Assembly (NCBI RefSeq): GCF_963678635.1
Contig: NC_087067.1
Coordinates: 39,080,379 to 39,144,378, forward strand
Source of the DNA: Symsagittifera roscoffensis
Taxonomy: Eukaryota > Xenacoelomorpha > Acoela > Convolutidae
DNA length: 64,000 bases
Direction: 5' to 3'
Part shown: positions 55,521 to 64,000 of the stretch, in pieces
Layout: the number at the start of each line of letters is the position of its first letter
Position numbering within the stretch: the stretch's first letter is position 1
The notes under the pieces: generated by a model
What the model was told of the DNA's origin: nothing
What the model saw: only the letters and a program-made list of their open reading frames with translations
Databases searched by the model: none
Translations under genes and position numbers: made by a program

Positions 55521-56454
55521 AGTAAAATTATATGAATTGAGTCTAAGCTTACCATTTCTAATTTTGACCATTCTGTGAACAAAGTTGTTTACGGGAAAAA
55601 GTATAGTACTCGATTGCAAAACCCTTGCTTATCGCAAGGATAATATTGAAACTTGCGATAACTAGTAGAAGAATAAGCGGTATATTGAAATGAGAAAAAC
55701 AATTTTTCAGAGGCGATTGCGAAAATCCATTTAAAAAGCGATGACAATACTTTGCTAACAGCACTAGAAACATTCCAAAAAAAACATCAGCAGGCAAGCA
55801 AAGAACCGACATTTTTTAATGAAAAATTTTTTATTAAGAAAAAAACAAATGCTGGCAAGATTCGAACCTATCTAAAAAATTAAGATAAGCTGAGAGATTT
55901 GATATTATTATAAACCAAACTATCTAATATTTCAACAGATTTTGCTAAATGTTAACCTGAAAAAAAAACCTACATCCCGATTCGAATCCATATCGCGGTT
56001 CGCATTAATGAGAAATCAATTCGCTCGTTAGAAATGCGATTATTTTGGATGAACGATTTCACACACCCGATTCTGTTCATCTTCAAAACTGACAAACGCC
56101 GACTTTCAAAAATTGAATAATAGTAATAAAAATATAAGAGTAAAAACAATGAGAGCGGGTAACTGCGCAAGTATCACAGAAGGTTGCGACCATAGCATTG
56201 AAAAAAAAACAATTTTTTTTTCACGTCTATCTTTGTTTTGCGTGGTGTAATAAAAAGATCTGAACAAAAAACTAGAACATGGGCATATTCGACAGTCATA
56301 GTAAAATAAGCAGATTGAACATCAGTTTTTGGGGAAAAAATGGCTAAAAACACAAACAAAATCCTCAAACAAATCAAAAAAAAATCCTCCCTTTTTTATA
56401 AGTTTTTGATTCCCTAAATAGCGGAAATTAGAAATTAGACAAAAAGTCGAAAGC

Positions 56455-57010
56455 TACAAACCAGTTCTTTTCGACACAGAAATTTTTGGATCTTTTGATG
56501 TTCTAATCGCGACTGAAAGAGTTTAAAAAAATAATTGGCGTTTCTGCGATTCGCAGAGGATCTATGAAAGACCTTACAGCCTGTCTAATCATATTGCGTT
56601 TTTTCTTATTTCTTCACATTCCAGATTGTTCTTTCGATGAGCGACGCTCAATCGTTTATATGCTTCTCAAGGTCGTTTTTTTTTGCGTCTAAAACTTTCA
56701 CGTGGTACCACAATAGCAGCCGAAATCGGTCAGGCTGTGATAGACCTAAAGCTGGAGGTCAAAAGAGAGGTCGTCTTCACATACTATCATTGCAATGACA
56801 GGGGATATAATACACGATCTGACGATCACGAAGTGAACGCCTTACCACTACGCTAAGTGCCTACGACCACTATGCTAAGTGCTTTAATATGATATATCAC
56901 TCAACCCAGTCCGATGATTATGGTGCCTGATTCTGCGTGAAAAAAAAACAAACACTCGAATACAAAGTTTCTCAACTTTTCAATGGTCGGAACAATTAAA
57001 AAAAGATAAT
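56455..57010. repeat. Dispersed repeat, copy 2 of 3
   Basis: Same blocks as 41165-41400 and 61360-61580, here split by the tRNA-like sequence at 56680-56880. Confidence 0.45.
56680..56880 (-). repeat. tRNA-like SINE candidate with A-rich 3' end
   Basis: On the minus strand TTAGCGTAGTGGTAAGGCG resembles an A box; the B box is degenerate (near ATTATATCCCC). The copy ends in GACGCAAAAAAAA at its 3' side. A 22-base variant of the A-box region is repeated directly upstream. Confidence 0.4.
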
Positions 57011-57163
57011 TTGTAAGATGAACACGTTCTACAAAAGTTAGATCTATATGAACAAAGCTTAAAATCTACCTGAAAAAAAGCGTAATGGAAAATATATCAT
57101 TTTACATAAATAAATCAAATATTTGAACAAAAAATGACCTTAAATTTACAAAATCGAGTACAA

Positions 57164-57534
57164 CTACCTTTCAATTAATCTATATGTTCCTCTCCTCAAC
57201 ATATCCAATGATATTTTGATCTTCGTCGAATCATTCAGTTTTTTCAATTGCACCTCCTGTTGGTTTATTCCCAAAATATTACAGAGCCCTTTTGTATTGC
57301 CTTCTATGTACACTTGCTGCCCTTTGAAAAATGTCGTATTGTTATAAATCAGATTTTTGTCTTCAAGGTACACATTGCTGCTCTTTTGTCCACCAGAACT
57401 GCTTGAATTTTCGGACTGGTGAGAATTTACGGTCACTTTTGATTCTGGCAAAGACTGGCTACCTTTGGCTGAAGATGAGGTGGCAGTGATCAAATGCGCT
57501 ATTGCTGAGTTTTGCGATGTTGACTTGTACTTTC
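57164..57534 (-). CDS. Sds3-like exon 4 (C-terminal domain)
   Basis: Acceptor GATTATTTCAG, phase 1 in, stop TAG at 57164-57166. After a Ser-rich linker it encodes the conserved C-terminal beta-rich domain of Sds3 with FKGQQVYIEG and DSTKIKISLDMLRRGTYRL. Confidence 0.87.
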
Positions 57535-60500
57535 CTGAAATAATCAAAATTGTATCCCGCTGAAACTTCTTTTACATCCAAATCACCAGCGGATTTACAG
57601 CCAAATCACCAGCCCCCCCCCCCCATATTTTGAGAAAACCATTTTTGGCTGACTGACCGTAAAATTTTTCTAAAGGCGCATTTGGCGCCAAAATATACTT
57701 ATTTTGAGGGTGGAGCGCGCGCCGAAAAAACGCAATTTTTTTGGTCAAAATTTTCCAAGAAAAATGCTTAAAAACGCCTTTTTTTGGCATGTGTTTTCAA
57801 AAAAAAACGGCGCAGAAAATTTGGCCAAATGGGGCCCTTTCAATGATTTGGGATAGCTCAGAAAACCAATTTGGCCGGCCTATAAAAAAGTCAACAAAAC
57901 TTTCGAAGTTTTTTTTAAAAATCCGCCCCCCCCCCCTCCTCGAGAAAATCCTAGATCCGCGCCTGATCCAAATCAATGATAAATTATTTGAACAAGGAAA
58001 AATTTTTATCAAAAAGGAATCAACTATACCGCAAAAAGCCTTTAAAAAATTCCAAAAATTGCAAAAACAGCTGTCTCACCTTTCGTTGCCGCCATCAAAT
58101 CATTCAAAATCTCGTCATCTGTCAATTTCACGTCTAATTCAGCCAACAACGAATCCACTCTAAATCCATTTTCTGTCAACTGGATACTATTCCCAGGTCC
58201 CTTCAGCCTTGCAAACTCCTCGTACTTCGCAGTCGGGTCTTCCTCCTTTTCCTGTTCGAGCAATCCATTAGCTAATGACGTCATTAAAGCTGCCTCGTGC
58301 ATACTTTCGTCTAACTGTACGTGTGTTTTAGCTATAGTTGATACTACATGCGGTACTGAGATGTCGTTCAAACCCGACACTATTTCGGGTGAGATGTGAC
58401 AAGCTGCTGCTTCGGCGTTGGCCTTTTTCCGTAGCTTTCGTGTGAGGACCTAAGAAAAATATAAGCGTTAGATTCATTCAAATTTATCTCGAATGAAGAT
58501 CATAAAATCTAAACAGTGCAAAAATATTGATATCGTGCAAAAGTTAACTTAAATTTCTTTGAATTTTTGTATAATGTTATATTCACACAGAGGCGAAGCA
58601 AAGCTTATGCAGAAAAGATTCAAGCAACCTATAATTTCGATTGAACCCAAAAACTCATATTTGAAAGTCACAGATTCTCGAGTTCTCGAGAAAAGTTTCA
58701 AAAAGGGCCTAAAATCAAAATGGCATTTCCGAAGGCCATACTTTTTTGGGTTAAAAAAACTTGCGCGTACTCGAAAATGCAAAGAAGCTTTCTTCAACCT
58801 TTTCTTCGAATTGAACCCAAAATCTCATATGGCAGGGTATTTTTCGAGCTAATTAAAAAAATGCTCAAAAAAATCAAAAGTTTGACTTTTCCGAGGGCAA
58901 CAAATTATGGTGTAAAAATTGTGAGTAAGACTAATGCAGGGGAGCTTTTCACTACCCGCTATGGGTTTAGTTTTTGAGAAAAGTCAAAAAGATTCAAAAA
59001 CAGTAAAAAAAATCAACAGTTTGACTACTCCGAGGGCCAACACTTTTATAAAAAAAATTGGGCGTGTAGACACTTTTGCAGTGAAATTCCGTTCTTTACA
59101 TTGAAACAAAAAAACTCAGAATTGGGAAAGTAGTTTTCAAAAAGATGGATCAAATATCCCCCCACAGACTTTTTCGAAGACTGTAGACAGATGGGTATAG
59201 TAAAAAGAAATTAGGGGAATATGCAGGCAAACAGGAGAGTATACAGTTTATCCACTGATCCCTTTTTTTGAAAGTCGGTAAAAGTTTCTGAAAAAAACTT
59301 TTTGGCAAAAAGTGAATAAATTTTCCAGAGCGACTCAAAAAACAAAAAATCAGTCCCATTCATTTTCACAAAATCTGTTTTTATCAAAGAAGAATTCTAG
59401 GCTATCATGCCAAGCATGGTATTTGAATTAGCAACCAAACAAAACTTACCAAACGAAACCAAGCCGACAATTACAAGAAAACAGTTGAGCTGAAAAAAAT
59501 GATTGAAAAAAAACTTTTACACAGAGGCGAAGCTGAAATTTGCACCAGTTGCGATAAAAATATGAAGAGTATGATTAAAATCAGCTGGAAAATGAAAAAT
59601 CGTTTTTCTCAATTAAAATTGCACAAAAAGGCCAAAATATCCGGAACAAAATTGCCTGCCTCATTAGAAACTCTACAAAAAGCTTTGAGACTGCTAAACA
59701 GAAGCCAAGTTTTCGATACAAGTCCTTTCTGCATTCTAGGCCAACATGCCATGCATGGTATTTGAATTAGCAACCAAACAAAACTTACCAAACGAAACCA
59801 AGCCGACAATTACAAGAAAACAGTTGAGCTGAAAAAAATGATTGAAAAAAATATTTTACACAGAGGCGAAGCTGAAATTTGCACCAGTTGCGATAAAAAT
59901 ATGAAGAGTATGATTAAAATCAGCTGGAAAATGAAAAATCGTTTTTCTCAATTAAAATTGCACAAAAAGGCCAAAATATCCGGAACAAAATTGCCTGCCT
60001 CATTAGAAACTCTACAAAAAGCTTTGAGACTGCTAAACAGAAGCCAAGTTTTCGAAACAAGTCGTTTCTGCGGAACTAAGCAGTCTAAAATAAGCAGACA
60101 GACAATAATCTAAATTAACCAAAATTTTCTATGAGCAAGAAAAACAGGTCTCAACTGCAATCGAACTCCCGGGCTCTGTCGTCTCAAGCTTTGTATTTAC
60201 TTGGAATCAAGATGAACCATCGAGCTACGGGAACTAAGCCGACAAAATAAACAGACACGGTCTTTGAAAAGCTTTGCCGTCTCAAGCAGTTGTTTTACCT
60301 CTGCGCCAGATGAGCCGGATAAGTGATGGGATTTGAACTTATAATTACCAAGCGGTAACAAAGGCGAAAAAACCTGAGCATAAACCCCTCATGCCGAAAA
60401 GAAATTTAAAAAAAATCGAAACTTGTAAAAACCCCTTTTCCCCTCAAGGCACACACGGGCACAATTTTTTTTCCGGTCGTAACGAGACTCAATAAGAGGT

Positions 60501-62488
60501 CACTAAGTCAATATTAATTAAGCCGATAAAAAATGAAAAAAGTTTTCTAGAATCTTCCATTGCCGGACCGCATAGGGACCTTGCTGTTGACTTTAACGTG
60601 CCTTGCAGTTATTTCAAACATTTTCCTAATGGATTGCATACCTTTATCGATTGTCCATGTCTTTCTCAGTGCGAAACAACGAGTTTTTCCTTGACGAGAT
60701 TGTCCTTTTTTCGCTCTTTGAAAGCTTAACTTTTGCGACTGGGTTGTTTTCCTAATCTACTTTGGTTATAAGAACCCATGTTTATCAGGCTAGTTATCCT
60801 AATCAATCTGGTTATAAGAACCCATGTTTACCAGGAACTACGCTTAGCTGCCTCATGTAATCTTTTTTATTAATTTTCAACGCCATCAAGTATTTCATTG
60901 AAGCTACTGGCTCCTAGATTTTTAAAAGTAGCCAACAATTACACTCTTCTGCTTGATGCAAAAGGCTAACTGTGCAAGAGACACTACAAATTTTGAATTC
61001 ATTATGAACCAAGGTACCACTAGGAGTCCTGTGGAAAAAGTTGTTTGCGGGAAAAAAGTCTAGTACCCGATTGCAATACCCCCTGCATATCGCAAGGGTA
61101 AAAATTTCAAACCCTCCTAAAACTACAATGAACAACAATTGCAACTACTACTTTACTTGCATATAGCACAATATATCACTATTTTTTCAATTTTTCGAAG
61201 ATTTTGATTCCAAAACGGGCTGAAATACTCAAAGTGAACTAACGTTACTCAAATAAAACTAAGTTTTAACGATTTAAATTAAGCTACTGTAAGCTTTTAA
61301 GCAGTTAAAATAAGACTGTTCGCTCGCTTAATTCGCTCGAAATAAGACGAAAAAATCCAAAATTTCAAACCGGTTTTTCGCGACACGGGGAAAATTTTTT
61401 TACGAAATTTTTTAACATGGTTTGAATCACGACTGCAAGGGATTTAATATGATATATCACTTAACCCAGTCCGATGATTATTTGAGGTACCTGGTTTTGC
61501 ATGGAAAACAAAAAGAAAAAACTAAAACACACCCGAATACAAAGTTCTTCCCCATTTTCAATGGTCGGAACAACAATTCAAGACATATTTCTTCCAACTC
61601 GATCTCTCAGAATTGGCACAAAGAAAGACTTTCAAAAGAATTTTTTTTCCAATAGAAATCTAACCTGTCCGCAATTGTCATTGTTGCCCGTGGAGGCCAT
61701 CAGATTATCCGGAAATTGACCTCCAGAGTGTCCGCTCTTCAGTCTGGCCTCGATCGCCTCCTTCTGCTTCTCCAGAGCAGTCAACATCTCAGTCAGAAGA
61801 GTCTGCTTTCTACTCTCTAATTCACTATTCAATTTCTCAACTTCGTTTTTGTGTTCCAGCTCATACTGAGTTACTTTTTCATCCTAAATCAAAACATCTC
61901 ACATAATTAGCCGATCTAAACAACATTTTTTCAGATAAGTTTCGGTAAAACCCAAAAAACTGCACAAACACAGCCGAATTTGGCCCTAGAACATAAATAA
62001 ATTTTGTCGAGCCCACTTGTAAAAGCAAAAGCATCAATCAGATAGATTGCAGACACAGACTCACTTTACGTACAATTCAAGTCCGCCCTAATTTGTCTGG
62101 AAGCAAATTTCATGCATGCTTTTTGAACAATTAAACTTGCAGAGATACTCACGTAGCTCTTTTTCTCGATTTTCACTTTCCGTCTCAGCTTTTTGTTAGC
62201 CTCCAGTTTTACTTTGTTCACTTCTGGGTGAACGCCATCTTCAATCATGTCAATTTCATTATCCACTTCATCTATCATCTGGCGGCACAAATATTTCGCC
62301 TGTTTCGCACATTCTGCTAAAGTTCCAATTCTTTTCATGTGCTCACTAACAGCCTCATCATCATCAGGATTTATAGGACTTTCCAAAAAATTGCGAAGAT
62401 TGCTTTCAATATAGAAAGGGTAGCGAGTATCTTCGGGGATATTTGATTCATAAAGACAGGCCTCTGGTCCACAGAGATTCATGTCCAT
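57164..62488 (-). CDS. Sds3/SUDS3-like Sin3-HDAC corepressor subunit (gene span)
   Basis: Four coding exons join in phase: 62488-62153, 61883-61665, 58449-58080 and 57534-57164, giving 431 residues. Human SUDS3 has about 330, so this form is longer. The N-terminal and middle parts form a long charged coiled coil, as in the Sin3-binding region of Sds3. Then come LTRKLRKK (SUDS3: M-T-R-K-L-R-R-R), LTDDEILNDL (L-T-D-E-Q-I-M-E-D-L) and a C-terminal domain with KGQQVYIEG and NDSTKIKISLDMLRRG (SUDS3: K-T-S-D-S-T-K-M-R-I-Y-L-G-Q-L-Q-R-G). Sds3 proteins hold the Sin3 histone deacetylase complex together in the nucleus. The gene is convergent with the channel gene. Confidence 0.88.
57583..57965 (-). 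mobile_element. hAT-type MITE, intron 3 of the Sds3-like gene
   Basis: Second copy of the element at 42403-42827, in the opposite orientation. The right end is the complement of CAGGCGCGGATCTAGG; the left end is CACCAGCGGATTTA. An 8-base target duplication ATCCAAAT flanks it (57575-57582 and 57966-57973). Confidence 0.82.
58080..58449 (-). CDS. Sds3-like exon 3
   Basis: Acceptor TTTTTCTTAG, donor AAAG|GTGAGA, phase 0 to phase 1. It starts VLTRKLRKK, continues through a long insert not present in the short vertebrate protein, and ends near LTDDEILNDLMAA. Confidence 0.83.
59396..60070. repeat. Tandem duplication of a 339-bp unit
   Basis: Units 59396-59734 and 59735-60070 differ at only a few bases. 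Each holds the same plus-strand open frame (59499-59765 and 59838-60113) starting MIEK and containing HRGEAEICTSCDKNMK. It lies in intron 2 of the Sds3-like gene on the opposite strand. I do not recognise the peptide; an expressed gene is not supported. Confidence 0.8.
60130..60400 (-). repeat. tRNA-like SINE relics, two in series
   Basis: On the minus strand there is an A-box-like CATCTGGCGCAGAGGTA (about 60300-60316) and a second TAGCTCGATGG (about 60228). A B-box-like GAGTTCGATTGC (about 60150) and a run of T follow. Another B-box-like AAGTTCAAATCCC lies at about 60337. Stems do not pair well, so functional tRNAs are unlikely. Confidence 0.45.
60401..61664. other. Intron 2 of the Sds3-like gene, distal part
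   Basis: No gene is supported. GGTTATAAGAACCCATGTTT occurs twice (about 60765 and 60810). It also holds the third copy of the dispersed repeat (61360-61580) and a fragment at 61030-61130 shared with 55570-55655. Confidence 0.45.
61360..61580. repeat. Dispersed repeat, copy 3 of 3
   Basis: Shares the ATGATATATCACTTAACCC and ACACCCGAATACAAAGTTCT blocks with the other two copies. Confidence 0.5.
61665..61883 (-). CDS. Sds3-like exon 2 (coiled coil)
   Basis: Acceptor GATTTAG, donor GGACAG|GTTAGA, 73 codons, phase 0 at both ends. The peptide is a heptad-like Glu/Lys/Leu helix (SRKQTLLTEMLTALEKQKEA), matching the E-L-K-E-N-L-I-A-E-L-E-E-K-K-K region of SUDS3. Confidence 0.8.
62153..62488 (-). CDS. 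Sds3-like exon 1 (first coding)
   Basis: I chose the ATG at 62488 because directly upstream is a strong acceptor (CTCATAACTTTTCAG), so an untranslated exon probably precedes; an ATG at 62533 would read through this acceptor. Donor TAC|GTGAGT. It encodes an acidic segment and the start of the coiled coil. Phase 0. Confidence 0.75.
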
Positions 62489-62619
62489 AATTTCTGAAAA
62501 GTTATGAGGAAAAGTGAAACGTATCTTATGCACTTAGTCCCATTAAGATTGTTTGCTATTAAGCCTGTAGGGGTATACAAACCAGCCAAAATTACATAAT
62601 TAATTGCTTGTTTTAAGAA

Positions 62620-63660
62620 TTACCCTCACAGCACCCAATTACAGGGTTGGTAGTTTCAAATTTTGCTAAGTTTTTTATTCAAATTTTGAAAAACCATAAA
62701 ATTTGGTGAAGTTTTACATATATAAGTTCTTTGAAAAACTTTAAAAATGAACTAAACACGTCACATTTCGGAAATTTAAAACAAAGAGCATTTGCATTTG
62801 AACGCAAGATTTGCGACTCATGTGAGTACTGTCACATAACCCAACTACAGGGTTAGGAATTTACAATGGAGAAACTTTTCAAATCTAAGTTTTCTAAATA
62901 TAAAACTTCAAAAACCATTAAAATATCATATTGGAGGCAAGATTCGCAACCCCTGACTGAGATTACTTTGACTGCCCTCAACTGAAGGGGTAGGAATTTC
63001 AAGTTTTTTTTTATAAAATTCAAATTCAATGTTCTGAATTTTGTTTTGAAAAAATAACAAAAAACGTCATATCTCACAAACTTCTAACATTTGAGCAGAC
63101 TTATTTGAAGGCGAGATTCGCAACCCCTGAGAGTATTCTGACAGCCCCGCAACTACAGGGTTAGGAATCAAATTTTGAAAACAAAAATAAACTTAAGTTT
63201 TCTGAAAACTTTTTGAAAAAATCACAAAAAACGTCATATCCCGAAAACTAAAAGGGTTTCAGCCGTCATATTAGGAAGCAAAACTCGGAGTACCCTGAAA
63301 AAGCCTCACTATAGAGATGGGAACTTCAAATTCTATGTTCTTTGAAAAATCATGAACAAATCCTAAAATGCGTCAAATCTCAAAAATTACAAGTATTTGA
63401 GCAGTAACATTCAGAGGCAAGATTCGCAACTCCTGAGAGTACCCTCACACTTTCCAACTACAGGATTAAGAATTTCAAATTTTCAGAAACTTTTTAAAAT
63501 TCAGTTTTCTAGAAACTTTTGAAAAATCTCGAAATTACCGTATCTCGTAGCCTAAAAGGATTAGGTTATCATATATGGAAGCCAAAATCGCAACACACGG
63601 GAAACCCCTGAGAGCATCCAACTATTTGGTTGCTAATACACTGAATTCAAACAGAAAAAC
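62620..63660. repeat. Satellite-like array, array 2
   Basis: Five to six more diverged units of the same ~165-bp family as array 1, including GGCAAGATTCGCAACCCCTGA and ACTACAGGGTTAGGAATT. It lies upstream of the first coding exon of the Sds3-like gene. Confidence 0.8.
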
Positions 63661-63671
63661 CGGAAAAAAGT

Positions 63672-63793
63672 CTTAACCATTGCAATATACGATATAGCGT
63701 AAACGTGAAAAAATTCTTTTGTTTAAGATGCGAAAATAATACGGTGAAAAAACTTCAACAAGAAGAGATAGTGAAGCCTGCATTTAAATATAT
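63672..63793. repeat. Array tail sequence, copy 2
   Basis: Matches 54711-54824 in order and orientation, with an insertion of about 25 bases. Confidence 0.65.
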
Positions 63794-64000
63794 AACCAAA
63801 GCCAATCGAAGATTGGGAAAGAGTAATGGACGCAAGTAATCATAAAGAAAACACTGACTTTGTTGAAAAAATCTCAACTTTCGAATTTCAAAGAAAAAAA
63901 CTGATGCCCATTAAGCTCTTTGATTTTCTAGAACGATTTATGATTGGCGCTTTTCTGATACCATGAACCCAACTTGAGAAAACTGGATCAACAAGTAAAG

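Larger units (their letters stand above)
54825..57163. other. Intergenic repeats between the convergent genes
   Basis: No gene is supported. It holds tRNA-like relics (55440-55520 and 56820-56880 on the minus strand), a fragment at 55570-55655 similar to 61030-61130, and the second copy of a dispersed repeat (56455-57010). Confidence 0.45.

Noticed and set aside
55558-55812. Hydrophobic 84-codon minus-strand ORF
   Set aside because: It overlaps a dispersed repeat shared with 61030-61130 and has no splice or homology support.

Overview
The window is animal nuclear DNA: AT-rich, with spliced genes, a diverged TRPM-family channel gene, an Sds3 (Sin3-HDAC) gene, hAT-type MITEs, a LINE fragment, tRNA-like SINE relics and satellite-like arrays. 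Host genes use standard stop codons. The lineage cannot be named; an invertebrate is likely because the TRPM gene is far from vertebrate forms. A 200-base assembly gap lies at 25337-25536.

Region 1 (about 1.96-25.3 kb, minus strand) holds two copies of one large Ty3/Gypsy-type, envelope-carrying retroelement. Copy 1 (1963-18087) has, in coding order: a small basic ORF, gag with a CCHC knuckle, protease, reverse transcriptase, RNase H and integrase, a short membrane ORF, a Pro/Ser-rich ORF with no start codon, an env-like glycoprotein, and a further ORF overlapping the env end as ATGA. Copy 1 is cut off inside that last ORF. Copy 2 carries the last ORF complete (602 aa) plus most of env, then runs into the gap. 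Gag-protease-pol is one continuous frame of about 2,700 codons broken by five stop codons and no frameshift. Env and the basic ORF each carry one more in-frame stop.

Region 2 (25.6-51.5 kb, plus strand) is a TRPM-like cation channel gene whose exons I joined by splice signals and matching phases. Four consecutive N-terminal exons lie inside a 5.1-5.2 kb head-to-tail duplication (about 28.74-39.08 kb). Phases forbid using both sets in series but allow either one alone, so this is a candidate for mutually exclusive exon cassettes, or a collapsed-haplotype artefact. Its introns hold a pre-duplication hAT MITE, a second MITE, an antisense truncated LINE, and a poly(A)-tailed insertion flanked by 292-bp direct repeats that copy part of an exon.

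Region 3 (51.5-64 kb) holds a four-exon Sds3/SUDS3-like gene on the minus strand, convergent with the channel gene. It is surrounded by two ~165-bp satellite arrays sharing one downstream tail, tRNA-like repeats, a 339-bp tandem duplication and dispersed repeats.
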